From Lycium barbarum (Eukaryota > Streptophyta > Magnoliopsida > Solanales > Solanaceae), in NCBI RefSeq assembly GCF_019175385.1, contig NC_083346.1:86752543-86816542 (forward strand): a DNA stretch of 64,000 nt, given 5' to 3'. The position numbers and the translations under genes are program-made. Under the pieces are notes generated by a model. That model was not told the DNA's origin. It worked only from the letters and a program-made list of their open reading frames with translations, and made no database searches. Below, one piece after another: positions 44,996-57,579 of the stretch (position 1 is its first letter; every line of letters begins with the position of its first letter).

Positions 44996-46258
44996 ATCTA
45001 CATAAAGTTCTACAGAATAATGCACAAAAAACTGTCAGAACTTACAGTAAGCTGTGCAAAAAATGCACAAGATTTTAATGTCATACACCATATGAAATCT
45101 TCCAAATTTAGTACTTTATGTTCTTAGAGTGCTTTGGCTACTTCTAAAACCTCATTAGATCTGGAAAAAAAATTATGACACTAAATTGTCCTCCAATTTA
45201 TTTTGGTTAGCCCTTTAAATATTAATCTCAAAGAAACCTTCAAATAAAGATTAATAACATAGACCAAAATAGCACTTTAAAATTGCATAAACTGAAATCA
45301 AATAAGCAAAACTTGATATGCACAAATGAGGACCAAACTACATCTATTGCATAACATAGGAGTCAAATTACAGAAATTGTAATTTATTTGAAATAGGACA
45401 AGCAATATAATACTTTAAGAATGATATAATTTCCTTATTGTCCTAACCAGGACTTCTAAAATATCCGAAAATTTTCAAATACTGCCCAAAAATGGCAAAA
45501 GCTATTCCCAAAAGTAAAAAAGAAATTACAAGCACTGAAAGCTCGTGAAATTCAGTTTGCACAATACTTTAAGCATGAGACCTTATCCGTAATGGCCTAA
45601 TCAAATATTTTGACTGCCCAAAATAATTAATTAGTCCGACAACATAAAATTTCCTGACTTACAGAAATACATATTAACTATATGGGCAAAAAAAAATAAA
45701 AATCTTGCACTTAAACTTTAATTACGTAGAATGTAACCCAAAGAGAATCATCCAAATTCATTGGTCCTATTGAAATATTGCACGTCCCAAACTTGATTCA
45801 TTTTAAACGGAAAACAAGAACTAGAACAAAAGAATTACCCCATTAATTTGGAATACCCAATAGAGGGTAGAATGTATCAATAGTAACTGAAGGGCAGCAT
45901 ATCAAAATCAAAGTTTAAGATTAAAATATTGTTTGATATTACACCCTTACTTAAATCTTTCTTTATCCCCTTTTATTTTTAATCAAGAAAACAAAAAAAA
46001 TAATTTAAAAAGAGTTAATATCATCAAGGGATTCCGCCACCATAAGCATTCTCACCGTTTCGGCAAAAACCGAATAGGTGATCTGGCAGATTCATTACAA
46101 CATTCCCTTGATCAAAATATTGTGCCGAAAGATACTTGATGTATTTACGAACAAAAGACATAATTTTTTCAAAGATCATGAATCCACTCAAAAAAATAAA
46201 AAGTGAAATTTAAATTATCACGTCTAATGATCCAACAAGACCTTGCTCTGATACCACT

Positions 46259-46674
46259 TGTTGGAAAACTTTAAACAATCCATACAGGATCATAAGTAAA
46301 TTATTAGACAGTGATGAATAACAGTAAAAATACTGACCTTGGTCCATTGTATGAATTGATTGAAAGAGATATGATCTTCTAAGTCTTGAAGAGTGCACCT
46401 TTTAATCATTCTTTTCTGAGATAGAGAGAAAAGAAAGTAGCGTCACTTTTGGTTTAGGGACCATCTCTATTTAAAAGGTACTAAATTGTCTTTTCAGATT
46501 TTAGGTGTCTTCAATATATTTCCATCAAACATAAAAGAAAAAAAATAACAAATATTTTCTAGGCCCATATAATAATACTTTATTATTATTAGTAAAATGA
46601 GCTTCTTTAATTAATAGCAATCTATGTACAATTATATTAAATATGCGAATCCACTAAATAGAGAATTTCCAACA
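46259..46674 (-). mobile_element. 5' LTR of the coding-less element
   Basis: TGTTGGAAAAC...TTTCCAACA, 416 bp, with the tRNA-Met type primer site immediately to its left on the + strand (GCTCTGATACCACTTG). Confidence 0.75.
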
Positions 46675-47954
46675 GAAAAAACTCTGAATGGATTCAAGAC
46701 TTTTCACTTACATCAGTTCTCCAATGTATATATTTTGAACTCCAAAACAATATTGTGGAGTTTCACTTGCAGCAGTTCGAACAACATGAAAAGTTCCTTA
46801 AGTTCATGTGGCTATTTTTCAACTACATTATCGTATTTTTAAGTTATGGCTATTTTCTAACAACTTGGGAAACAAAACTACATCCCAATTAGCTGTCTTA
46901 AAAGTGGCTACCTGGTAATATCATTTTTACTCCAAGTCATTCCTAACTTTGGAGGGGCAAGTGCATAGATAGCCGCTCTTGGGACATTTACTTAAGCCAT
47001 AGTTGTAGTATAGGTTTAGCCACTTTAAAAAAACATATGCGACCATAGTTGAGAAAAATTGCCTTTGAAAATTACAAATATTCGCTAAAATTTGGCATAT
47101 TGCTTGTGCAAGATCAGCTTTAGACATTTTTTTCTGAAGTTCATATGTGTTTGAAGTTTGACTTGATAGTCTTAAAACATCATATAATTTGTTTGGAATT
47201 TGGTTTGAAATCATAAAACTTCTTACATCGTTGTCTTATGTTGATCTAGCATCCTAAACTTCAGACATCAAGCCCTACTTCAATTTACTAAAATAGAATT
47301 AATTGGTGTATGACATAGATTGCAAGTACAATTATGAACTACTAGAAAGATAATGAGACGAGCCTTAAAAGACCTCTGATTTTGAATACTGAGCTAACGA
47401 GAATTGTCTTAGGTATTTTTAGTTCATTTTATAATAGAATGAATTCTCAAAATGTAAACTGAAGGAAAATTTTTGGACGGACAAAACCACGCCATGAATG
47501 GACATGGAGTTCCTATTCCTTTTATGCTGCAAAGATAAGCTATAAACAAAGCAGCAACAATGCTTTTATCTAAAGTTTATCAATACTGACTATCAGTTTA
47601 TAAATAATTTGAAAAAATTGAATATAACTTAAATAGCATCATGAAACCTGGGTCCTGGCTACGAGGTGAAATCAACACAACTTTCGATTGTTTCTTAGTT
47701 TAACAAACATCTAACTCACGTTGTATATATAGTCCATCAAAAGTCTGGGCTGTTAGAAATTTTTCCCTTCATTGCTAGACTTATCACAATGACACTGGGT
47801 TACAGTAAGACAGTAGTGGGCTGATCCAGATGGATATGACACGCTTTTGGAACAACACATGCACGTGAAATAATTTCCTCCACTTCAAAGTTAATCCACT
47901 ACTAGCACACTACATACATGGCATAACCAAAATGAAGATCGAGGTAGTGACTTA
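46675..47954. other. Intergenic, no gene recognised
   Basis: A 95-codon minus frame at 46927-47214 shows no domain. The rest is AT-rich unique-looking sequence. Confidence 0.45.
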
Positions 47955-49490
47955 GAAGGTCACCCAATATGGGTAATCATCTATCAAAGTCATGTTTTTT
48001 TTTTGTACAAGAAGGTCATCCGATTTTGTCTATAACACTTCAAAAGTCGCCCTATTAATAAGTGACCAACAAAATATGCTATAACATTTTATTTAGTTCA
48101 ATCACATGAATTTTTTATTCTTAGTCCACATGGCAATAAATCTCAACCCGACCCAAATCCATATCTCAAATTAACCCTATTCTCTCACAATTAAAATAGA
48201 GTAGAGGTGTACGCACAAGTTTCCTCTGATCATTCCTATTGTGGCATAACGTCAACATGATCGTCAACATATACATATTTCTCTTTCCGTTCTATGTACT
48301 TATCCTCTGTACGCATTGTGTTCTACTACGAACAAAACAAGCTACGAGCTATACTAATTTAAAATTAATGTAATCAAGAAAAACAATTTCTTTCATTTAA
48401 TAATAATAAGTTGGTAAAATTTGAGAAGTCGTGTGTTACTGTTAAAGTACATAAATATAGTGGTTTGAAGGAAAACTTAGAAGGGAGAAATTGATTTTTG
48501 ACCCTTTACAAACTTTTTTTGTTTTTTATTTTATAACTTTTTTACAAGAGATCTTCATTTTTTACACATCAGAAATCTGACAAAAAACACATAAGAGATC
48601 TGAAAAAGACATTTTCTTCTATTCAAATTGTAAGAGGCCAAAAGATCGTATTTCCTCTATACTACAGGTTACTAAAAGGAGACGTTATGCCAATTTTTTT
48701 TTCCCCCCAGGGAGAGTGAAACTCTATTTTAATTGAGTGATAATAGGGTTAATTAGGGTTATGGGTTCCGACCTAGTTTATTGTCATGTGAACTGAGAAA
48801 TAAAAAGTTCATATGAACTAAATAAAATGCCATGTCATATTTTGTTGCCAAATATTAAGAGGGTGACGTTTTTTTGATGGCTAACTTGTTTTATTAATCA
48901 TCAAGTGCAGAATTACAAAGCCATAACAAGGCTATCACAGCCTGTTATCTCAGTACATCAAACTCATCTAAACTATAGCCCTAATACATAATTAAAAAGT
49001 AAATCTAGATACAGCAGTTCTGATTCTGGATGAGGCCCTAACATTACATACCATTGCTAATTCTCTGGCCAGATTCTCCCAGTTTCCACTCTTTTTCTCA
49101 AAGACTCGCATCTTCCTTTCAATCCATTTCATGTACAAATTCTCCATATACCATCCGAATGATTTAAGGTTGCTGAGATTTACCTTTTTAACTGATAATA
49201 ACATATAGCATGTATTTCTCCCAGTTCAACATAGCTGGTATCTGCCTCTGTATCCAACCTAGCAAACTTGTAAACTTTGATTTTGTTGTGGGCTTGTCTG
49301 CCATAAGTAATCTTTGTTGTACTTGTAGCGATATGGTAAACTTTGATTTGGCCTAGCATCATTCATGAACAATAATAGATTGACTTTTGAAGTAATATAG
49401 GGAAAGTAGGGTGACTTACTTGTTATAGAAAAAAAAAACATATGTTTTTGGTAGATAATTACTCCTTGTTGGGTGACCTTCTGAGTTAAT
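47955..49490. mobile_element. TIR element with AGAAGGTCACCCAA ends
   Basis: ACTTAGAAGGTCACCCAA at 47949-47966 is mirrored by the inverse of TTGGGTGACCTTCTGAGT near 49470-49487. Subterminal arms 48045-48195 and 48700-48850 are also partly inverse to each other (CTCTATTTTAATTG, AACCCTATT). Between them, 48868-49210 has a T run then gene-like text resembling a retroposon tail. The end motif resembles that of the MULE at 9290. No duplication was found. Confidence 0.5.
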
Positions 49491-50960
49491 ATCTCGAGAA
49501 ATGAATACTGATTATCCTTATTTTTTCCATCAACGTAAGGTACCTAATTGACATGATTTTTTTAAAAAGAAAATTATCTTGGTGTTTTTATCAAAGACGT
49601 GACCAATACTATGGTGATCTAATTAGTGCATGTGCATTATTAATCAACCCAAAAGAAGTTTCGTAATGATGTGTTGTCATGGAAGCAAGCTATAGTAAAG
49701 AGAAAGGTGTCAATGGCATGAAGGACATCATAATGTCTAATCTCATGATGATACAAGGAGCGGAATATGGCTATATGAAGCATGCCCATAAACCAAAAAA
49801 AAAAAAAAAAAAAAAAAATAGAAGAGAATTTGGTAGATACACATAATAGAAGAGAATTTGGTAGATACACATTCTTTCAATTCTTTTTGTCCAACTCTTG
49901 CCTTACCCTTTCTTACAAGAACTTTTTTGCTATCATATCATTTAAAATTTAATTGCAGTTAGCTTCTATTAAAAAAAATGTGGATTGATAACCCGTAAAA
50001 TTAAAGTTGGTATGTCACTCTGAGTAAAACTACTACGATAATGATAATGAAAAATTATTTGCACGGTTATGCAAATAGTTTTAGATCCTTTTTTATCGAA
50101 TTGCTTAATGTTATTTTATCTTAGCCTATAAAGCTGACCTTGCCTCAGCTGGGACATAATCATGGCGCGTAACAACACCCTTAGGAGGTCTGATATACCT
50201 TTAGTTTCATTTTCACACCACTTTTTTGCTATTTAATTATGATAAACTAATAAAGAAGATTGGATCTAATACCCCTAAATTATGCATTTAATTACTGTGT
50301 GACCTGAGTTCAATCCTATTTGTTAGTTCCTCATGATTACAGGACAATGACTTACTTGTGCCATTATAATGTCTGTCAAGTACCCTATCTTGCAAAGTTT
50401 TAAACAATCACCTCACCTACTTCATTATCATTTTGTTCACTTATTTCATGTAGTAGATTTTTAATCGAATATTCTGGAGTTTTGGTGGTTTGATGTTATT
50501 CTCCTAGTTAGGTCGAATCATGCACTTTGCAGATATCATTGATCTCTAGGCTCTTTCTTTTTTCATTCTGTTTTCTGATTGATCCCTCTTTTTTTCTCAA
50601 TGTATCAGTTGACTATTGATTAGATCAAGGACATTAATTGGAAAAAGCACACTACTAAAACAAAATGAAAAAAGAAAACTACCAAAAGAGTCACAATATT
50701 ATCATGTTTGAACACTTATTAATTCTGAACTGAACAGGTTAATATAATACCAAAACTCATAAAAGTTGATCGTTACAGAAGCCCTTTTTTATGTTGTGAA
50801 ATAGAAACCCATACCTTAAAGGGAAAAAGAGAAAAAAGATATATTTACGTTATATATATATATATATATATATATTGATAGTGTAACAATTTTTACAGCA
50901 TTAATTCAATTTAATGGACTGTAGCAATTCATTGTTCTTTATCTCTCATATTACTATATT
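49491..50960. other. Intergenic with poly(A) run and 27-bp duplication
   Basis: A25-class run at 49795-49819 is followed by two copies of AATAGAAGAGAATTTGGTAG plus ATACACAT. A TA microsatellite lies at 50852-50874. No gene. Confidence 0.6.
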
Positions 50961-50965
50961 AGATT

Positions 50966-51830
50966 TGTTATACGCCCGTGTTCAGAACTGTAGGAAACCA
51001 GAATCAGAAACTGGAAAAAACCAGGAAGTAGAAAACGAAAACAGAAACTGTGTGCAAAAATTAAGAAATATCCGAGACCACAGAATTCACTGGGTGTCCT
51101 TAAGGAATTTAACCCCCTCACTGTACCCGAGGTTACGGATTATTTCCTCGTAGGATAAAACGGATATACCTGTCGCAGGAGTGGCGGTACCTCAAATGCC
51201 TACGACTTCGGCGAACTCAAATTTGGGAACGAAACACAGTAAGACTCGATAGTTTTATTTATTGAAAAAGAATGCAGAATTTGTAATGCAAGGAAAATTT
51301 TTCAGTAGTCGAAAATTGAGGCATTGCCTCAGTTTATATAGCCTCGAACATGCCTGTTCAGAATAGGCTTGGTGGTTGTTCGGAGAGGCCATGCCTTTTC
51401 CGAGAAAAATAAGAACGTTGGGGAAGTTTTAATTTTATTCCGCCAAAATTTAATTAATTACTCATTAATATTTTACGGCGGAAATAAACAAAATAATTTC
51501 AGAAAATGAAGATTGAATTTAAATAAATTTGGTCCAAAAAGATTATCAATCAATCAAATCATTTGACCAGATCCAAATCCAAATTCGAAGCTGAAGCCGA
51601 GCCGAGCGACGACGACGGCGCGAGGGGAGTCCCTCTTCTCAACCCTTTAAGAGCTAGAGGAAGTGCTTTATAATATAAGCACATGACTTTCCCTTTCTAC
51701 CACCAATGTGGTACAAAGCTCCTTTTCAAAGGAACTTTGCTTTGAACTTCATTTTCCTTCCATTGTCTTTTTCCCTCCATTTCTCATTCACACCAACTTA
51801 GCTAGCTTCAATCATTAACTAGCTTTAACA
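50966..51830 (-). mobile_element. 3' LTR of copia element, 865 bp
   Basis: Longer than the 5' LTR by about 118 bp. The extra blocks lie near 51435-51510 (CGCCAAAATTTAATTAATTA and following), near 51545-51570, and a 17-bp piece at about 51180. Confidence 0.9.
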
Positions 51831-52388
51831 ATCCCCCACATGAATGGGGAATGGCTATATGATGAAAAACATGCATGACAAAAACTGTGTGATTCGTAAG
51901 CAAGGATTAATCGCATCTGGATAAGTAGATTTCTCTTTGAACTTTCCGTAGTGAACATATGTCGGATATACTCGGTCAATCGGTAGATTTGATATCTTTG
52001 AACCGTCGAGCTTTGGTGTATACCTAGACAACCACATGTCACACAATTAACCCTTTAACCATCTTTGGTTCTCATTGTTTTGTTTGTTTCAGCCATGAAC
52101 ACTGCCTGGTTCATAAGTGCGAAGAGAATTGGCCTTACAGGATTCTCTTTGAAGCGGCTTACACTTCACACTTACATAGGTGATTCCTAAATGTGTCATC
52201 TCGTAGATACACTATTTGATATACCCCGTATCAAACTTAGAAACCATTAAAAAGCCGTAATGCTTTATCCTGGTACTGAATATTGTCTCATCACGAGAAT
52301 GGACCAAAAAGTTATTGTGACAATGTTGAACCGTCATCAATTACTTTGTTTGATCTCTTTGAACCTAGATCTTGGGATCTCCAGTCTT

Positions 52389-53212
52389 CTAGGTAGAGTT
52401 ACCGCCACGATGACTTGTCCTCGGCCATAGTCCCATTCCCCTCGATGATCTTTCAACCACCTCTCTAGTTAGGCCTTTAGTTAGTGGATCCGACACATTA
52501 TCTCTTGACTTAACATAGTCAATTGTGATAATTCCACTAGAGAGTAGTTGTCTAACGGTATTATGTCTTCGCCGTATGTGACGAGACTTTTCGTTGTACA
52601 TAACGCTCCCGACTCTTCCTATTGCCGCTTGGCTATCGCAATGTATGCATAAAGGAGCCAACGGTTTGGGCCAAATGGAATATCTTCTAAGAAATTCCGG
52701 AGCCATTCAGCTTCTTCACCGGCTTTTTCTAAAGCTATGAACTCAGATTCCATTGTAGAGCGGGTGATACATGTCTGTTTGGATGACTTCCAAGACACTG
52801 CTCCTCCACCTATGGTAAAAACGTATCCACTTGTGGATTTAGTTTCAGTTGAACCGGTGATCCAATTTGCATCATTGTATCCTTCAATAACTGCAGGATA
52901 CCTATTATAATGCAAAGCAAAGTTTTGAGTATGTTTCAAATACCCCAAAACTCGTTTCATTGCCAGCCAATGATTTTGGTCGGGATTACTAGTGTAGCGA
53001 CTTAGTTTACTTATTGCACACGCAATATCAGGTCGCGTACAGTTCATGATATACATCAAACTTCCCAACACTCTGGCATAATCCAATTGAGAGTGACTAT
53101 CACCTTTATTCTTTGCAAGAGCAAGGTTCATATCAATTGGCGTCTTTGCAACTTTAAAGTCCAAATACTTGAACTTTTCAAGTACCTTTTCAATATAATG
53201 AGATTGAGACAA
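52389..53212 (-). pseudogene. Copia RNase H and pol C-terminus
   Basis: Minus-strand frame 53212-52619 carries [57 protein letters not shown] and [18 protein letters not shown] (RNase H). After a frame shift the second frame has [11 protein letters not shown] and IDYVKSRDNVSDPLTKGL, the usual C-terminal end of copia pol. RNase H would remove the RNA strand during reverse transcription. The shift and the upstream stops make the polyprotein non-functional. Confidence 0.9.
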
Positions 53213-53214
53213 TG

Positions 53215-54960
53215 CTAGACCTTGAGGAGTCTTATGGATTTTAATTCCAGAATTAAATCGGCAACTCCTAAGTCTTTCATATCAAACTTGCTAGCAAGCA
53301 TGCGCTTAGTAGCATTTATGTTAGCAATGTCGTTACTCATTATCAACATATCATCCACGTACAAACAAACAATGACGACGTGGTTCGGAGTGTTCTTAAT
53401 GTAGACACATTTATCACACTCATTTATCTTGAATCCATTTGACAGCATCGTATGGTCAAATTTTGCATGCCACTGTTTGGGTGCTTGTTTTAGTCCTTAA
53501 AGAGACTTAACAAGTCGACACACCTTCTTCTCTTTCCCTGGAACTACAAACCCTTCAGGTTGTTCCATGTAAATTTCTTCCTCTAACTCTCCATTTAGGA
53601 AGGCTGTTTTCACATCCATTTGATGGATTTCAAGACCGTACACGGCGGCTAACGCTACTAACACCCGAATAGATGTAATCCTCGTTACCGGCGAGTATGT
53701 ATCAAAGTAATCAAGACCTTCTCGTTGTCTAAACCCTTTAACAACTAGTCTTGCCTTATATTTATCAATACTACCATCAACTCTCATTTTCCGCTTGAAA
53801 ATCCATTTAGAACCTAAAGGTTTATTCCCTGGAGGAAGATCAACCAATTCCCAAGTATGGTTGTTCAATATGGATTCTATCTCACTATTGATTGCCTCTT
53901 TCCAAAATTGAGCTTCCGATGAAGACATAACTTTGTTGAAAGTTCGAGGCTCATTTTCCAACAAAAATGTTATAAATTCTGGTCCAAAGGAAGTAGACGT
54001 CCTTTGACGCTTGCTGCGTCTTGGATTTTCCTCATCAGGAATATTTTCCTTTGTTTCTTCCCGAGGTCGTTTAGATTCTTTGCTAGACGACTCACATTCC
54101 TTTTTATAAGGATATATGGTTTCAAAGAAGTCAGCATTATCTGATTCAATTACCGTATTCACCTGAATGTCGGGATTTTCAGATTTGTGAACCAGAAACC
54201 GATATGCCTTACTATTTGTGGCATATCCTATGAAAACACAATCAACGGTTTTAGGTCCTATTTTTACCCTTTTGGGTTTAGGAACTTGCACCTTGGCCAA
54301 ACACCCCCACACTTTGAAGTATTCCAAATTGGGCTTCCTTCCTTTCCACTTTTCGTATGGAATAGATTTGGTTTTGCTATGGGGCACTCGATTGAGTATT
54401 CGGCTAGCTGTTAGAATAGCTTCCCCCCACAAGTTCTGGGGTAAACCAGAACTTATTAACAGGGCATTCATCATTTCTTTCAGTGTTCTATTTTTCCTTT
54501 CCGCAATTCCGTTTGATTGTGGCGAGTAAGGGGCAGTTGTTTGATGAATGATGCCATATTCCAAACATATTTGTTCAAAAGGAGATTCATATTCACCGCC
54601 CCTATCACTCCTTATCATTTTAATCTTTTTGTTTAGTTGGGTCTCAACTTCAGTTTTGTACTGCCTGAATGCTTCAATTGCTTCATCTTTACTATTAAGT
54701 AAATAAAGGTAGCAATACCGCATACTATCGTTAATAAAAGTTATGAAGTACTTCTTCCACCGCGAGATGGGATTGACTTCATGTCACAAATATCTATATG
54801 GATTAAGTCTAAAGGACTTGAATTCCTTTCAACTGACTTATAAGGATGTTTAACATACTTAGATTCAACACAGATTTGACATTTTGATTGATCGCATTCA
54901 AACTTAGGCAATACTTCCAAACTAATCATTTTCCGCGAGGTTTTATAATTGACATGTCCT
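53215..54960 (-). pseudogene. Copia integrase and reverse transcriptase
   Basis: The integrase zinc region ends near 54929-54741 (CDQSKCQICVESKYVKHPYK, HIDICDMKSI with the first catalytic Asp). A one-base shift follows near 54740. The frame 54723-53497 has IRSDRGGEYES (second Asp) and YSPQSNGIAERKNRTLKEMM (Glu), then the RT start WKEAINSEIESILNNHTWEL, KARLVVKGFRQREGLDYFDT and MDVKTAFLNG. It stops at RLVKSL where Tyr is usual (TAA). The continuation has CLYVDDMLIMSNDI, the RT catalytic box, intact. Integrase inserts the cDNA and RT copies the RNA; both are broken here by the stop and shifts. Confidence 0.92.
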
Positions 54961-54986
54961 AAAAGTGAATGCCATAAATCATTTGA

Positions 54987-56427
54987 CTAAATCAAGTAAG
55001 ATGAAGCAGAAACTTTATTATTATTAGTAACAACCATTACATTCAGTTTAAAAAGGCCCTCTGTGAGGTAACCTTTTCCTATGTACATCTCGTTCTTACT
55101 TATTACAACCTTGTCAGAAACATAAACACACTTAAAACCGTTCTTCACTAGAAGTCTGGTAGATACTAGATTTTTCCTAATTTCAGGAACATGATAGACG
55201 TTGTTGAGAGTCACCACCTTGCCAGAGGTCATCTTTAGCAGTATCTTTCCATAACCTTTAATCTTGGCCGTTGCAGAATTTCCCATATATATGGTCTCGT
55301 CAGGCTCGGCGGGAGCATATGAAGCAAAGGCTTCTCTAACAGCACAAATGTGGCGAGTGGCGCCAGAGTCAATCCACCACTCTTTCGGATTTCCCACTAG
55401 GTTGCACTCAGACAACATAGCGCACAAGTCATCAACCTCATCGTTTGTTTCAACCATATTAGCCTGACCCTTCTTCTTTCCCTTCTTCGGAGCACGACAG
55501 TCTGCAGCTTTGTGTCCGATTTTTCCACAATTGTGGTAGTTTCCCTTGAATTTCTTCTTGTTGGGATAGTTCTTTGGTCCCGATGCCTTTTTCCTCTTTT
55601 TCAGATTAGTTGGGGCAGTTTCAACAATATGTGCTCCCCCTATGGTTGATCTCCCATTTACCTTCTTCTCCGCTACCTTGTTATCTTCCTCGATTCTCAA
55701 CCGAACGATGAGATATTCTAGTGTCACCTCCTTTCGCTTGTGTTTCAAGTAATTTTTGAAGTCCTTCCATGAAGGAGGCAACTTCTCTATCACTGCCGCA
55801 ACTTGAAACGCCCCACTAATCACCAAACCTACAACAAACAATATGTAAGTAATAGCGCACTGAATACTTTCGACAAAGGGATTAATTAGATTTATACCTT
55901 CAGCGAGGAGATCATGGATGATAACCTGCAACTCTTGAACTTGAGTAACAACAGACTTGCCATCTATCATTTTATAGTTCAGAAACTTGGCAGCGATAAA
56001 CTTCTTTAATCCAGCATCTTCTGTTTTATATTTCTTTTCCAACGCATCCCATAATTCTTTTGATGTTCCCATATTACTATAGACGTTGTAAAGATCATCC
56101 TCCAGTCCGCTAAGAATATAATTCTTGCACAAAAAATCTGAGTGCTTCCATGCCTCAGTTACAACAAAACGTTCATTCTCAAGTGTTGATTCCGGCAAAA
56201 CCGGAACGTCCTCCTTAATAAACTTTTGAAGGCTTAAAGTCGTTAAATAGAAGACCATCTTTTGTTGCCATCGTTTGAAATCAATCCCGGTGAATTTTCC
56301 GGGCTTCTTCTGCCGGAGCCAGTGCTGGTGCAGTACGACTGGAGGACGCAACATTGCTCGTAGAACCAACCACGAGGGCTGGTGGGGTAGTAGCAGTAGC
56401 ATTCAAATTTGGAGTTTGGTCTCCCAT
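54987..56427 (-). pseudogene. Copia gag and protease
   Basis: The probable start is the ATG at 56427 (MGDQTPNLNATATTPP). A one-base shift near 56320 moves to the long frame KPGKFTGIDFKRWQQKMVFY (UBN2-type gag). Then come VIRLRIEED-like text, the zinc knuckle HNCGKIGHKAADC, and the protease WIDSGATRHIC near 55370. A 69-bp stretch at 55829-55897, GTATAAATC...TTTGTTGTAG, has intron form and is in frame either way. Gag forms the particle and protease processes the polyprotein. The start is chosen because it lies at the expected distance inside the 5' LTR. Confidence 0.9.
55829..55897 (-). other. Candidate 69-bp in-frame intron in copia gag
   Basis: Minus strand: CTGAAG|GTATAAATC at the donor and TTTGTTGTAG|GTTTGG at the acceptor. 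Removing it joins AEG directly to LVISGAFQVAA, the order expected for copia gag. Keeping it adds 23 hydrophobic residues without a stop. Confidence 0.55.
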
Positions 56428-56827
56428 TTCTATCGCAGGAAACAACATAAAACTTTAATAAACGGTGAAGATTTTATTTCTTCAAACCGAATCAAATTTA
56501 CACAAACAAAATTAAAAAGAACTTCAAACAGAATGTAAGAAACTGTATGTTGTATACTTGATGAAGTTTTTATATCTTCAAATCAAGTATCCAAATGAGT
56601 AGAAAGTTCTGAAAAACTTTAATCTCAACCGGAGTAGAAAATCCGAAGATTTTAGTCTCCAAACAACATACAAGTTCGTTACATGCAAGCAACAAAGATA
56701 CAAGTTTCTTTTATTTTGTGGACAACACTGTTTTATGTTAAAGAAAACAATTTTTTCCCCAATAACGTTCTGTAATCGTTAACCAACAACAAATGAACAC
56801 AGAAATAATAATTAAATTCCTTAAGCT

Positions 56828-57574
56828 TGTTATACGCCCGTGTTCAGAACTGTAGGAAACCAGAACCAGAAACTGGAAAAAACCAGGAAGTAGAAAACGA
56901 AAACAGAAATTGTGTGCAAAAATTAAGAAATATCCGAGACCACAGAATTCACTGTGTGTCCTTAGGGAATTTAACCCCCTCACTGTACCCGAGGTTACGG
57001 ATTATTTCCTCCCAGGATAAAACGGATATACCTGTCGCAAACGCCTACGACTTCGGCGAACTCAAATTTGGGAACGAAACACAGTAAGACTCGATAGTTT
57101 TATTTATGGAAAAAGAATGCAGAATTTGTAATTGAAGGAAATTTTTTCAGTAGTCGAAAATTGAGGCATTACCTCAGATTATATAGCCTCGAACATGCCT
57201 GTTCAGAATAGGCTTGGTGGCTGTTCGGAGAGGCCATGCCTTTTCCGAGAAAAATAAGAACGTTGGGGAAGTTTTAAAATGAAGATTGAATTTAAATAAA
57301 TTTGGTCCAAAAAGATTCAGATCCAGATCCGAAGCCGAAGCCGAGCCAAGCGACGACGACGACGCGAGGGGAGTCCCTCTTCTCAACCCTTTAAGAGCTA
57401 GAGGAAGTGCTTTCTAATATAAGAACATGACTTTCCCTTTCTACCACTAATGTGGTACAAAGCTCCTTTTCAAAAGAACTTTGCTTTGAACTTCATTTTC
57501 CTTCCATTGTATTTTTCCCTCCATTTCTCATTCACACCAACTTAGCTAGTTTCAATCATTAACTAGCTTTAACA
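56828..57574 (-). mobile_element. 5' LTR of copia element, 747 bp
   Basis: Partner of 50966-51830; followed by AGATT, the target duplication. Confidence 0.9.
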
Positions 57575-57579
57575 AGATT

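Larger units (their letters stand above)
42428..46674 (-). mobile_element. Non-autonomous LTR element without coding region
   Basis: A 416-bp LTR (46259-46674, TGTTGGAAAAC...TTTCCAACA) is followed on the minus strand by the primer site TGGTATCAGAGC (46243-46257 region). At the far side a truncated second LTR (AGTTATATTAAATATGTG... near 42430, interrupted by a hAT element, ending TTTCCAACA at 43720) is preceded by the purine tract CAAGCGGGAGA. The 2.5-kb interior has no gag or pol. It is a LARD-like or deleted copia-type element. Confidence 0.65.
50966..57574 (-). mobile_element. Complete but mutated Ty1/copia element
   Basis: LTRs at 50966-51830 (3') and 56828-57574 (5') share starts TGTTATACGCCCGTGTTCAG and ends CTAGCTTTAACA. 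A perfect 5-bp duplication AGATT flanks the element (50961-50965 and 57575-57579). Next to the 3' LTR is the purine tract CATGTGGGGGAT on the minus strand. Gene order is gag, protease, integrase, RT, RNase H, as in copia. The primer site after the 5' LTR (AGCTTAAGGAATTTAATT) is not of tRNA-Met type and was not identified. RT and RNase H style suggest a Tork-like lineage. Confidence 0.95.
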
